From assembly GCF_000835495.1 (NCBI RefSeq), contig NW_015622546.1, positions 3,590,955 through 3,654,954 of the forward strand: 64,000 nt of DNA. The letters are read 5' to 3'. Source of the stretch: Cladophialophora immunda. Its lineage: Eukaryota > Ascomycota > Eurotiomycetes > Chaetothyriales > Herpotrichiellaceae. Position numbers and translations under genes: made by a program. The notes beneath the pieces were generated by a model that saw only the letters and a list, made by a program, of their open reading frames with translations, was not told where the DNA came from and made no database searches. This document shows, in pieces, positions 21,208-31,868 of this stretch (positions are counted from its first letter, which is position 1; every line of letters begins with the position of its first letter).

Positions 21208-21878
21208 GGGCGTGGGTAGAAAGACGAGGGCGGTGTTGGGTTGGGAGCTGCAGACCAACACCTTACTCACTCGCTTGATTGCTTGCTTGCTCGCTCTTTT
21301 TTGACAACGAGTCTTGATGCGGCGGTATGGGCTCATTCCAGTAATAATAACAAGGACGGAAGTGTATATAGGTAGCCACGGGCAGCCAAAAGTTCATTGC
21401 ACCTTTCAACAAGGTGTTCTCTTGTCAACCCTGTACATTGCTCAGGGTGGCTCAGTCAATTTTTTCCATGATCAAGCTGTTGGACGTGGAAAAAGTACTT
21501 CAACCAGCCGACTGTGTGGGTGTTGTGAAGCGATCTGATATGTTGATGTTCTCGTATGTCTATGCTTGAGACACGGAGGCACGTTGCGCCGGGCGGCGTC
21601 TGGCAGCGCAGCCTTGCACCCCCAAATTCCCCGCCGTCGCTACGTATGGGTTGCCGCCTCCTTGCCCTCCTCCGTGCGACTTTCGCCTGCTGTGTTACCT
21701 AGTTTGTACCTTTCCTCCTCGATCACTTTTACACCCACTTCGCTCACCTCTCGACAGCCTTGGATCGAAATTCCTCATTAATACACCCGCGCTTTCCTGT
21801 CCCTCTCCAATCGCCAGGCCCTCCGCAGTCTTGCGAATTACCGTCCCTCGTGTCTCGCGGATTCCTCTCCACGAAACC
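21208..21878. other. Intergenic region with CT-rich leader
   Basis: No gene seen. The last 250 bases are CT-rich and AT-poor, likely leader of the SelK-like gene. Confidence 0.4.
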
Positions 21879-22420
21879 ATGGACAAACCCCCTTCCTCAT
21901 CCTCTCCCTCGTCCTCAAACAAGAAACCGTCGTCACGCGGGACGGCCAACTACGTCTCCTCCTCCGGGCACATCTTAGAGACGTAAGTACTATACTATTC
22001 TCCGCCCCTCCCTCTCCCTCCTTCTCTCTCTCCCCCTATCGCTCTAAACTAATCACTGCAACCCCATGGCCGGCTCCTAGACCACCCCTCTCGGCCCGCA
22101 TCTCCCGCATCTCCGACGACGTGTACAACTTCCTGGGCCTGTACTTTGTGTCCCTGTTCTCGCTGGACCCGTACACCGCGGCGCAGAACAGCCAGTTCAA
22201 CACCCGCGGCCGGCCCAACGCGTACCAAGAGCGGCCGCGCTGGGGGGGAGGGACTAATCGTCTCGGCGGCGGTGGTGCTACCGGTGGTGGTGGTAGTACT
22301 TGGGGAAGAGGCGGTGGTGGTGGTGGAGGGAGTGGGAGTGGGAGCGGGAGTGGAGGCGGGTCAAGAAGGATGGGAGGGATTGACGACGTGCGCGCCCCGG
22401 AGTGTGGAAGCTGTGGATGA
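21879..22420 (+). CDS. Selenoprotein K (SelK/SelG)-like protein, cysteine form
   Basis: Small single-pass membrane protein of the SelK_SelG family, which in animals sits in the ER membrane and takes part in ER-associated degradation and protein acylation. Exon 1 is 21879-21982, intron 98 bp (21983-22080, GTAAGT...CCTAG), exon 2 22081-22420; product 147 aa. The family order is present: a short Ser-rich N-terminus, SSSGHILET (compare GQVLDS in animals), one hydrophobic helix (VYNFLGLYFVSLFSL), a Gly-rich basic tail, RRMGGIDDVRAP and a C-terminal ECGSCG. The Cys three... two residues from the end occupies the place of selenocysteine, with a normal TGA stop following the last Gly. The tail is longer than in animals because of a poly-Gly insert. 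Assignment rests on motif order, not a search. Confidence 0.78.
22243..22372 (+). repeat. GGN triplet tract encoding poly-Gly/Ser
   Basis: GGT/GGC/GGA/AGT codons repeated through the tail of the SelK-like gene. Confidence 0.8.
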
Positions 22421-23140
22421 AGCTGGTGTCGAGAGCGTGTATACCCCGTCTGGGAATCTCGGAAAGAGAGAGGGAGAAAGGGAAGACCGAGACGGAAAAC
22501 CACCACTTACAAACGAGAGAGGTTCATAACCTCTCCGCTTTCCGGGGCTTGGGGCTGGCATTCGTGAAAGCTATGGCGGGGGGGTTAATGCGCAGATGGG
22601 GTTTGATTTCTTGGGGATGGCGTCTCGACCAGAGACGAGGCTACAAAGAGACAAAAAAGGACGAGGCATATTCATGGGTGCGTTGCAGACGCGGAGCTCC
22701 CCACGGGGCTTGATGGTTCACTACCTATGCAGCAATGCGCACAGGGCAAGCCATTTCAACAAGCTGGGAGGTGGGAATCGAGAGGCTTGTACCATTGTTC
22801 CTGCGCGGCGGCATCGCACAGCATCTTGAGAAATGGGGCTGCAGAACCACCACATACATATTTTGGGCCTTTCGCACGTCAGAGCGAATACCACATGGCC
22901 CAAAATACCAGAAACACGAGGATGTACAAAGTAGAGCCGTACCGCACAAGGCAGGTTTCAACCTCCTGGAGATGGAACGATGCTAAGGGGTAGCGACAAA
23001 CAATTTCCATTTGCCTTTCCTCGTTCTGCTGCCGAGACACACTCGATCAAGAGGGTTTTGGTTGACAAAGACCTCGATATGTCGGCATCTTGATATCATG
23101 CTTATACAATCCGAGGAACCATATCCAACCAGCCGTGCAA
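22421..23140. other. Convergent 3' intergenic region
   Basis: A 720-bp gap between the SelK-like (+) and lipoyl synthase (-) stop codons. Several frames of 60-100 codons on both strands overlap each other and none has domain-like sequence. Confidence 0.4.
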
Positions 23141-24403
23141 TCAAATCTTCCCAACCTGTACACCCTTCACATCTATGTCCCCAGCTAGATCCGCATTCGC
23201 CGTCTCCCCTCTGCCGGCCCTTCTCTTTTTAAGAACATTCTCGATAAACGCTTCTCCCGCTTTATAACTGCTCCTCACCAACGGCCCACTCGCCACATAT
23301 AAAAATCCCATCTCCAGCGCCCTAACGCGCCACTGCTCAAAGACGTCCGGCGTAACGTACTCGTGCACAGGCATGTGTCTCTTTGTAGGGCGCATGTACT
23401 GTCCAAAGGTGACAACATCAACATCAACAGCGCGCAGCTCTTTCAACGCATCCCAAAGTTGGTCCTCCGTCTCCCCAAGGCCCAGCATTATGGATGTCTT
23501 TGTGATCAGACCAGGTTGCGCGGCTTTGGCGGCTTTCAACACGCTGAGGGATTGCCGGAAAGTGGCGCGGCGGTCGCGGACCTGCGGCGTCAATGCCTCC
23601 ACAGTCTCGACGTTATGCGCATATACGTCCAGACCCGATGTTGCGACAAGTTTGACCATCTCCAAGTCCCCTGCGTAGTCGCCAGTAAGACACTCGACCA
23701 AGATAGTGGGCGCTTTGGATTTGATCTTGCGAACCGTCTCCGCGAAGTGGTGGGCTCCACCGTCCGCGAGATCGTCTCGGTCAACACTGGTCAGGACAAC
23801 GTAGCCCAGACCCCATCGCGAAAGAGCTTCGGCTGTATGTTCCGGTTCGTGCGGATCCAACGGAGGAGGGGCCTTTGAGGTCTTGACACTGCAGAAGCGA
23901 CAGCCTCTCGTACACGTATCGCCCATCAACATGATCGTCGCCGTGGCCGCAGACTTGCTGCTTCCTCCCCAGCAGTCTGAGATGTTGGGGCATCGAGCCT
24001 CCTCGCACACAGTGTGTAGATTCAAGCCGCGCAAGTCGTTCTTAATCTTCTTGTAGGAGGAGCTGTCGGGAATCGGCGTTTTCAGCCATGACGGTAGGCG
24101 GGTGATTTGTTTCTGCTTGCCCTTAGGCCCGACGAGGGCAGTTTTTAATGCATATGCTTCCGAAGGTTCTAGCGGTGGTTCTTTTCCTGATACGAAATCT
24201 GAGAATGAAGGGCCTGCATTGAGCTTGTCGGCAAAGGTAGTCGCACGCACTCGTGGTTTGCTGGTGGGAAGGTCATCAGTCGTGGTGGCGAACGTCCGTG
24301 ACGTGGTCGATGCCGACGTCGAGGCGGAAGGAAGAAAGACTTTGAACGGAGATGACCATGGGTGGCCGTTCAGGCAACGGTAACGAGGGACTGCAGCGGC
24401 CAT
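23141..24403 (-). CDS. LIP5: Lipoyl synthase, mitochondrial
   Basis: Radical-SAM enzyme that inserts two sulfurs into protein-bound octanoyl groups to make lipoyl cofactor for pyruvate and 2-oxoglutarate dehydrogenases and the glycine cleavage system. Single exon, 420 aa. Both iron-sulfur motifs are intact: auxiliary cluster Cys133-x4-Cys138-x5-Cys144 ([12 protein letters not shown]) and radical-[11 protein letters not shown] with Cys164, Cys168 and Cys171. The C-terminal RSSYKAGE carries the serine ligand typical of LipA. The first roughly 45 residues are rich in Ser/Thr/Arg and poor in acids ([17 protein letters not shown]), as expected for a mitochondrial targeting peptide. Confidence 0.97.
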   Translation of the reverse strand: MAAAVPRYRCLNGHPWSSPFKVFLPSASTSASTTSRTFATTTDDLPTSKPRVRATTFADKLNAGPSFSDFVSGKEPPLEPSEAYALKTALVGPKGKQKQITRLPSWLKTPIPDSSSYKKIKNDLRGLNLHTVCEEARCPNISDCWGGSSKSAATATIMLMGDTCTRGCRFCSVKTSKAPPPLDPHEPEHTAEALSRWGLGYVVLTSVDRDDLADGGAHHFAETVRKIKSKAPTILVECLTGDYAGDLEMVKLVATSGLDVYAHNVETVEALTPQVRDRRATFRQSLSVLKAAKAAQPGLITKTSIMLGLGETEDQLWDALKELRAVDVDVVTFGQYMRPTKRHMPVHEYVTPDVFEQWRVRALEMGFLYVASGPLVRSSYKAGEAFIENVLKKRRAGRGETANADLAGDIDVKGVQVGKI

Positions 24404-24823
24404 GGTAGGGAGCTGCGCTGATGATGAGAATGATGTTCGTTGAGATGTGGCGGGAAAAAGGGCGTTGACATATGGTCATCGATTGAATGGCTGGACAGGC
24501 ACTTGCTGCTTTTACAGCCCTATTTCTTGTGGCGGCAACAAAGCCGACACGGCCAGGCTTGCGATTTTGTGTTTACATAGGGAAAATACACCATCTTGAA
24601 CCATTCCATCTAACCACCACCACAACCGTCCTCAACCCATCCTCGGGTTTCCTCCTCCCACTCATACCGGACATATTGAAACTCATACTAGGACCGCCAA
24701 TCCCCACGTCATACAAGGAAGAATACTGGACCTCACCCCACCCGCAGGCTGATCGCTGATTTCGAGTTGCAGGGTGCGTATCGTTACTACGCCCGAGGGG
24801 GCCAGTACCTTCCTTGGGCCTTC
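24404..24823. other. Intergenic region between two minus-strand genes
   Basis: Contains the promoter of LIP5 and the 3' end of the luciferase-domain gene. No coding sequence seen. Confidence 0.4.
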
Positions 24824-25726
24824 TCACGACTTGACGACCTCCTGTTCGCCTGTCATGAACATGATGCTCGCCTTGATCAAGACACACAACACATCGAGCT
24901 CATGCTGGTCCCTTGGAGCGTACACGATGAGGAAGGTGTCTCCAATGCCCCACATATTCTTCAGGCCACCAAACCACCACGGCTGAGTCCTAGCAGATCG
25001 ATGTCGTTGAGCCCAACCTCTTTCGATGAGGATTTTAGCGTCTGCTGGCGAGAAGTAAAGGTGTAGTGAAGTGTCTCCGTGGATATGCCCCATTTCACCG
25101 TTGGCGATGGTTGCAATTTCCGGAAGGTTGTCTGGTTTGGCAAGTATGCCTGGATGCACGAAGAGAGCAGAGTGATGTTTCTCGACGACGGAGAGCCTTT
25201 GCTGCAGTAAGTTGGGGTTGTTGTGGACAAAAGACGAGAACAAGGCAAGTACGCGCTGTCCCAAGGTCAGTTTCGAAGCCACCACAGCTGAATAACGTCC
25301 TGGTGTTCCGGAGCCACGCGATGCCTGATGCTCACTCACCGAGTTCATTTCTTGCCCTGGACATTGACTAAACTGTCTTTGAGGAGCGATGCCCAGTATG
25401 ACTGGCCGTTCACCCCTTCGATCTGGTAATGCCATGATGTCCTTGTGAGCCCCATGATCTGGATAGTCTCCAGTCCATATGGTATCCCGAACGGCGAGGG
25501 TGAAAGGTCTGACCAGAATGTGGACTTTGAACCAGCCGAAGATGTCATGAGAGGGTCCCCCGACTCCCAACGATTTGAAGAAGCGGTAGTCTTGTATGCA
25601 CCACCAGAGGAAGCTGGTCAAAGAAAAAAAGACCGCGACGTAAGAGAGGACTGGAGTCACCCTCTGGAGGGCAAGAGCAGTGGGAGGATGCGGTTCGGTG
25701 ACGTTGGGAAGGCTATAAACATCCAT
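24824..25726 (-). CDS. Luciferase-domain membrane protein
   Basis: Fungal protein of the 'luciferase domain' family (named by homology, not for proven light emission). Exon 1 is 25340-25726 and exon 2 24824-25255. I infer an 84-bp intron (25256-25339) with donor GTGAGT, branch CTGAC and acceptor GGACAG; it is three-divisible and stop-free, so a naive frame is 300 aa, the spliced product 272 aa. A transmembrane helix spans about residues 26-45 (VLSYVAVFFSLTSFLWW). Family segments are PVILGIAPQRQ, VEKHHSALFVHP, GEMGHIHGDTSLHLYFSPADA and ERGWAQRH, rich in conserved histidines. It ends MTGEQEVVKS. Biochemical role unknown. Confidence 0.78.
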   Translation of the reverse strand: MDVYSLPNVTEPHPPTALALQRVTPVLSYVAVFFSLTSFLWWCIQDYRFFKSLGVGGPSHDIFGWFKVHILVRPFTLAVRDTIWTGDYPDHGAHKDIMALPDRRGERPVILGIAPQRQFSQCPGQEMNSVSEHQASRGSGTPGRYSAVVASKLTLGQRVLALFSSFVHNNPNLLQQRLSVVEKHHSALFVHPGILAKPDNLPEIATIANGEMGHIHGDTSLHLYFSPADAKILIERGWAQRHRSARTQPWWFGGLKNMWGIGDTFLIVYAPRDQHELDVLCVLIKASIMFMTGEQEVVKS

Positions 25727-28335
25727 GGTTGGGGATTCAGGGAAGCAGGTAGGGTTGGGAGGAAAAAGAGAGAGCAGATAAAGGTACTCGACTAGCAGAT
25801 TTTATATGCGAGAAGTGAGATGGAGCGGGCGGTGTGATTATGGTCGACTTGAGGGCCAGTTGAACGCCGACGGGCTCAGATTTCCAGGCTGCGTTGTTGA
25901 AATGCATGTGAGGTCTCGAAAAGAGGAGAAAGTAGCACACTGCATTCGGGAACATAGCACGTATCGGAAGACCTACCGCCAAACTAAGAAGCCAACGGAC
26001 GGTCAGTCTCACACAAAGTAGCAGGAGGGAAGAAAGGGCGGTCCATTGGGAGGAGAGCAAGAGGAATGACGAGGCAACATGATCAGATGTAGCAGGACCT
26101 GAGTGTGGACCCTCATTTGTCTCGCCGGAGGATTGACTGATGCCCAGTGACGCAGGGCAGCCTCAGAATATGCGTGAGGTCACTTGGACACTCGCGATTT
26201 CTCGTATCGTCCTCATTCGAGACGTGCAGCTATCCATCAGCCCGCGTCTTAGTTCGACTTCTCCGCAACGCGTGGAGTGAGTTCCTGGCCTGGCTTCCTC
26301 GAGGAATAGCCTATAACTGACGGGCGATAGCCGACGGTATTTTGGCAGGGCATCGGGGCCTGGGAATCGTGGAGGAGGTGCTTATATTCCCCTTCAGAAA
26401 AAACCCAACAGGTTCAGGGTTTTCCCTTGTTTACTGGGACGAGCGGGCAGGGGACGTGGGGGAAACTCAGCTCGAGCGTGGTGGGAGCGTGGGTGGTGCA
26501 GAGACGCAGGCTTGGAGACGTTTAGTTTTCTGCACCATTTTCCGGAAAAACCGGGACTTGCCTCGCCAGGCACCATGCATCCACCCAGAAGAACCCAGGC
26601 ACGGCGGGAGATGCTGGGCTCAGGCAAGGACTCTCCTGCAGCTAAAAAGTCACGCGGGATTTTGTCCAGAGGCACCAAACGAGGGCATGCCATGACATCA
26701 ACCGGGGATGGTTGGCGGCATGGACCTCCTCTTCTCGCTGCATAATCCTCCGAGTCTGTTGTGGTTTTTCTCCGCCTATCAGCTCGACGACGGGTTGTGC
26801 TAGAGAGGGACCTGCGTGATTTCGAGTGGGCTGCGTCCCAGACGACGGGAGGGAGGTTCAAGGCACCAAAAGCCTGCTGTGAAACCTTGGTGAGGTGTTC
26901 TTGCCACCACGAGCAACCCGAGATGGATGCTCACGCGACGTGCAAAAGCCCAGTGGTGGTGTTACTACCAAGAGGTCAAAATCAGATTGCCATGAGGAAG
27001 AGTTGCCTGCCTGTGTGGCCCCACAGTGAACGCTCGCCTGGGAGGTGAGCAACCGGCCTGGGAAGGGAAACCAACGATCAGAGTCTGGGGTAAAGTGGCC
27101 GAAAGCGAAGCCAGGCACAGAAATAGGCTGTGGCGCTCGTTTACTGGGACGGACGAGTCGAAGAGTAGGGAAAAGTCCCTCATGACCGAATTAGATGGAG
27201 GCGTTTGATGCCATGGTGGTGTCGAAGCGTGGCATTGATGAGGCTGAAAGATAATTGACAGTACTCGGCGAAGCCATCCCCAGAAATATGTGGCGCAGTC
27301 TGGCGAGCAAAGGGTACCGTAGTAATAGCAAAGTAGAAGTCATCCACCATGAGCTACAACATCATGTTTATTTGTAAGGTCATTCTGTCTGCTCTTGAAC
27401 GCAGCGGTATCCTGTCCTTTGAATAATATCAGCCATCTCCAGCATGGCGTGGTGGCGGCCACCTCATCGGTACTGAGTACTCTAACTATCTCAGCGAAAA
27501 CGTGCATTCTATCTCAGACTGTGGAATTTATTTCTTCAGTCGACTGGTCGGCACTGTTTGTGTACAGAGCACGAGGTATTCAATCCGTGATGCGCTCTTT
27601 TCGACCGAGACATTGGATGAAAGTCTAGGCTGCTGAAAAACAGCGATCATCTCATTCACATGTCGCATCGTATCGGCAAAACCGTTTTTCCGCTCCCGCG
27701 TGGTTGTGGCAGCAGAAAATCATCCCACCTGCGCTCCCCCTCTCTCCTTTCTCTACTGCTTGAAATCCCTGTTCAGCCCGAATCTTTCCCAGGCCTGGAA
27801 TAAATCGTTGGATCTCCGAAGAAAGTCCCCCCCTGAGGAGCCCCCAAGGACTCAAAAGAACTGTCCAAAGTCCCTTGGAACCCTGAAAGATATATTTCAC
27901 GCACCACAACACCAACCAACACGCCCACTATCTGCGTCATCCACCTCGATTTCTTCATCTCTATTGCCCGCTGAAGCCGGGCCTAAACCAGACTAACGGG
28001 CTCGCACCGACCAAACTGCGCCTTTTCAACGAAGCCAATTCTTCCCTGCCCCAGGCGACCACCAATCCGACCACTGCGGCGACTGCCTTGTCATCTGGTG
28101 TGCTCTCCAACACCAGTGTTTTCGCCTTCATTATTCCATCCCCTGCCTTGCCGATCCACACTATTACATACACTCCGTGCTCCTCGGTGACGACGTCGAA
28201 GATCTACCCTCGCGCTTCCCACGCACAGAAACACCAGCCCTTTCCCCCCTTTCACCATCCAAATAACCAGTGAATCAATCCATCGGAAAAATTCACACTC
28301 TTCATCCACCTCTCGGTCCATCCAAGTCTTTCACC
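25727..28335. other. Long intergenic region; ATG-free leader at its 3' end
   Basis: About 2.6 kb. Overlapping frames at 26342-26861 on both strands are shadows of each other without domain character. A short direct repeat TTTACTGGGACG occurs near 26430 and 27140. From 27662 to 28533 there is no ATG in any plus-strand frame, which is unusual and suggests a long 5' leader of the BAG-domain gene. Confidence 0.45.
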
Positions 28336-29580
28336 GTGGCGTCCTCAAGTCTTCAGACTTGGTCTTCTGATCTTCAGCGAAATCTCTACAGCCTTGCCCA
28401 ACCAGTCCTCCGACATTTACCTGCTGACTTCCACAACAATCTCAACCTTCTTCTGACAGAGTACTCCACCGCCTCCTACACCACCCTTGCCGCCCTCCTC
28501 CTCTCCCTCATCTACCTCCTCGCCCGCTATCTCATGAGTAGCTACGGTAGCTACGTCGCCTACGGTGGTCGTAGCGGGGGTTCGCCGTACACGAGCGCCA
28601 TCGGCGATCCCTATACTCGCAACCTGTCTAATCACTTCGAGTACATTGATGCCGATCATGGCATGCTTCAAGAGCCGCATCGTCACTCCGTGTCCAGATT
28701 GCATGAAAATGTCCCGATAGAAGATCCCGATGCACCAGATGTCATCCTGGTGCGATACATGGCCTCGCTGTTTCCCGTCGAGTTCCCTCCATATTCCATC
28801 AGCGAAGAGACCGCCTATGTCGGTCAACTGAGAGAAGCCGTCGCCCGATACCTGCAGACGGATCCCAGAAGAGTCAGGCTGGTGTACAAGAAGCGCGACC
28901 TCAAGCACGATGGCTATCCCCTGCGGAAATATAACATGAAGCAAAACAGCGAGGTGGCAGCGATCAAAACCGAGGCTATACTGGACTACAGTGACCGAGA
29001 TAGTCATTCCTCAGGCGGCGAGGACGTTCCTGAGCAAAACCCTCGACGCCGGCCACGCGCTGTGTCCTCAGTCCGACATCGTAGCGACGAAAATCTGCCA
29101 CAGCAGAGACCCTCGGCGTCCTCCAACTTCCTCCACCCCAATGGCCATCTTTCTTCTGGGACAGCATCGGAACGACAGTCACGCACTAGCTTGCGCCCGG
29201 AGCCTGATGAGCGCCCCCTACGACGAGAGCCGTCTCGCACCAGAGGAACTTCACCCCACCCGTCCACGAGTTCGACACCCATTCCAACATCACTGCCGGC
29301 AGCAGATCCGAACACCCCATTGGGGAAGTTACAAGCTCTTTCAGATAAATACCACGAGCAATGGCTTCCCCTCTGCCGCAAGTTTATCTCTAATCCTCCT
29401 TCGTCGGCTCAGGACCGTGAGAAAGAACACCGAAAGTTGAGTGAGAGTGTCATGACCCATATCATCCTTAAAGCGGACGCAATTGACGTGGATTCCACCG
29501 AAGCACGCGGTTTCCGGAAAGGCCTATTGAACGAAGTCCAGGAGACGATGAAGAAGATAGATGCTGTGGCAAAAGGATGA
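28336..29580 (+). CDS. BAG-domain co-chaperone, membrane anchored; probable non-AUG start
   Basis: BAG proteins bind the Hsp70 ATPase domain and act as nucleotide-exchange factors; membrane-anchored fungal forms resemble Snl1. Order in the frame: hydrophobic helix (TTLAALLLSLIYLLARYLM), a Gly/Ser/Tyr linker, a ubiquitin-like region (ILVRYMASLFPVEFPP ... VRLVYKKRDLKHD ... NSEVAAI), a basic Ser/Pro-rich linker, and a C-terminal BAG domain (from GKLQALSDKYHEQW to the end). The first in-frame ATG is at 28534, after the membrane helix, giving 348 aa. The frame stays open back to 28267 with no ATG. GTG at 28336 has a near-ideal context (ACCGTGG) and would give 414 aa with the helix; I use it as the start. 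An upstream ATG exon spliced in cannot be excluded. Domain calls are firm, start is not. Confidence 0.75.
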   Translation: MASSSLQTWSSDLQRNLYSLAQPVLRHLPADFHNNLNLLLTEYSTASYTTLAALLLSLIYLLARYLMSSYGSYVAYGGRSGGSPYTSAIGDPYTRNLSNHFEYIDADHGMLQEPHRHSVSRLHENVPIEDPDAPDVILVRYMASLFPVEFPPYSISEETAYVGQLREAVARYLQTDPRRVRLVYKKRDLKHDGYPLRKYNMKQNSEVAAIKTEAILDYSDRDSHSSGGEDVPEQNPRRRPRAVSSVRHRSDENLPQQRPSASSNFLHPNGHLSSGTASERQSRTSLRPEPDERPLRREPSRTRGTSPHPSTSSTPIPTSLPAADPNTPLGKLQALSDKYHEQWLPLCRKFISNPPSSAQDREKEHRKLSESVMTHIILKADAIDVDSTEARGFRKGLLNEVQETMKKIDAVAKG

Positions 29581-31122
29581 ACATCGTTTGTTTGGTTAAG
29601 TTTGCATCGCTCAGGCGCAGGAAATGCTAGTGTGTTACCGGTTGGATGGTTGTCTTTCGCTGATACTTTCTGCATGAATGAGCATCAAGTGTTTCATTGG
29701 ACGAGTGGATTGGCTGTCGAAGACGACTTTTGCATGGGATGTGCGGCCAGGAGCAACGAAGTGAATGATAGAGACTGTTTACCGGCCAACCACGGAGCAT
29801 TGCATGGAGGACAGCATTACAAAGCACATAAGATGCGTGGACATCCGAGCGAGTAACATTGGCACATAATAATTGGACTCATCGATCACCTCCCGAGCTG
29901 TTCTGAACGTATGTGCAAAATCCCAGGCTGCCGGCTGCGCCGGTGTCAAGGGGGGCTAACGATGCATGTCCTGTGCGTCTTCCCGCATCCTCCTCGAGAT
30001 TGATATGATGATTTCTTTTTCTCTATCGTGACGGCGGAGGAACCGCTGGTGAGTCTCGTATAGGGACCGAATATGCAGGAAACACGCGGACTAGTTCAAT
30101 TGCAAACATGAGGCGATGCACATAGGCGCAGATGTCCATAGAGTGCCGATAACCTTGACCATGTTGATTGCATGTGCTTGGTTAGCGATACGTCGTGGCC
30201 ACGGCCTGTCGCAAGGCTGCACCGCGCAAGGCTGCGGGCCGATCGCGTCATAACTTCCCACATTTCAATGATCCAGCTCCTCCACTCGCGTGTCCTCCTT
30301 TCCGATCCGTCCGATACAGAGCCATGCTGCCATTAAGGAGTCTCTAATAGTTACGTCTCCAAATTACTTATCGACGCCCATTCCGCCGCCGCTGGAAGGG
30401 TCGGCCCCGAGACGCGTCTCGACGCGCCAGTCTCGCATCCCACTTCGCCGATCCCAATATCAAAGGAAACCTCCACACGCGTGCTCGGTCTCCATCCAGT
30501 CGCCGGCCAAGAAACAACGCGGGCAGCCTCACTGCCGCTCAACCTTTGGTGAGGCTGAAAGTGCCGCCTTGGCCTTGGTGCGTGTCGGCAACGAACATGC
30601 AGATCCAAGGCCCGTGAGGGCAAGAAATAAATTATTGATTGCCATGATTGAAATTGGGCTTCCTTGCACAAGGCGACAAGTCACGATCCCGGGGAATAAA
30701 TCAAGCTAAAATGGGCCAATATAGCTAAATCTCTCACGCTCATGGAGGATTTATCGACGAGGATGCAATTCTGAGGACCAAACAATCTATTCGCGTCGCT
30801 TCGATTCGTGTGGAAAGATGATTGCCCTCGCCTGTGTGCGCGTGTGAGAGAGTGGTATATCAAGACTGCAGGCCTCCAGGATGCTCATCTTCATTCCCTC
30901 AATCACATTGTCACAGTGTCGTGGTCAAAGAGCTTTCATTCCTTTCATTGATCTCCAGACTCTTGAATAAGTCGGCTTTGTGCTTTGTTCAGCCTCTTCA
31001 AAGGTCTGCTCCAACACACTACTACCGTCCAGGCTTCTTGTTCTACCCAAGAACAACTCAGGCATCATCAGCTCGCAGTCTCTCACTGAAAGAAGCTTAA
31101 ACTTCGTCCAACATCGATCAGC
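29581..31122. other. Intergenic region, no supported gene
   Basis: About 1.5 kb. A 139-codon plus frame at 30290-30709 overlaps a minus frame of similar length; neither has domain-like sequence. The last 150 bases are leader of the secreted NTF2-like gene. Confidence 0.4.
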
Positions 31123-31868
31123 ATGCGCTTCACAATCCTCACACTCTTGACCATTGCGGCCTCCGCTCTTGGCCAGGAAGGCGGACCAAGATTCCCCATG
31201 AACCGCACCCACGGCGTCAACCACGGCGCCAACCACGAGGGACATGGAAACCACCCTCGCGGTGAAGGGCAGCGCACCTGGGGCTATGCTCCCTCCGGCC
31301 ACCCCCACGGCCCACCAGCCTTCGTCAAAGGCATGCCCGTGGGCAAGGGCTGTTTGAACAGTACCAGCGTCGACTACCTGGTCAAGGGATACACCTACCT
31401 CCTCCAGTATCCCGGCGGAGCAGACTTCAACGAGACAGCCGACGACATCCTCTCCGACAAGTTCGCCGTGTGGAGCGACTCGATCAACACCCTTGGGAAC
31501 CGCACTGTAAGTTCAACCACTCCGCTCTCTTACCTCTTTCCCGTTCTCTTAAGAGTTCATTCTCCTAACCCAAACCCGCTGAATAGCTCGGAACACCCGC
31601 GTACCCCTCCCTGCAGGCCTTCATCGCCTCCCAGGCGGTGACCCCGCCGCTGCCGACGGTCGGGACCCTCTCGACGTCGTACACATGCGACCAGATCTTC
31701 TGGCGCTGGAACGCGACCGGGATCGGCAAGGACGCCATGCGCGTCCAGGGCATGATCCTCTTCGACGTGGACGTCGCCGCCGTCCAGATCGACACCGTCT
31801 ACTCCGAGTTCAACACCGCCGCTTTCTGGGTCGACCTCGGCAACCCGGAGTGTCAGGCCAGCAAGTAA
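31123..31868 (+). CDS. Secreted NTF2-like domain protein
   Basis: Extracellular protein of 221 aa from two exons (31123-31506 and 31587-31868) across an 80-bp intron with GTAAGT donor, CTAAC branch and AATAG acceptor. A signal peptide is clear (MRFTILTLLTIAASALG, cleavage near residue 17). A His/Gly/Asn-rich spacer follows (residues about 18-75). The rest resembles fungal NTF2-like domains: CLNSTSVDYLVKGYTYLL, DDILSDKFAVWSDSIN, then after the intron YPSLQAFIASQ, CDQIFWRWNATG and VYSEFNTAAFWVDLG. Several N-glycosylation sequons (NRT, NST, NET, NAT) are present. Catalytic or ligand-binding function is unknown. Confidence 0.82.

Noticed and set aside
26394..26861. 155-codon minus frame and 117-codon plus frame over the same region
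   Set aside because: Mutual shadows of low complexity, no domain, no splice-supported partner.
30290..30709. 139-codon plus frame
   Set aside because: Non-ATG start, composition unlike protein, opposite-strand frame of similar length.
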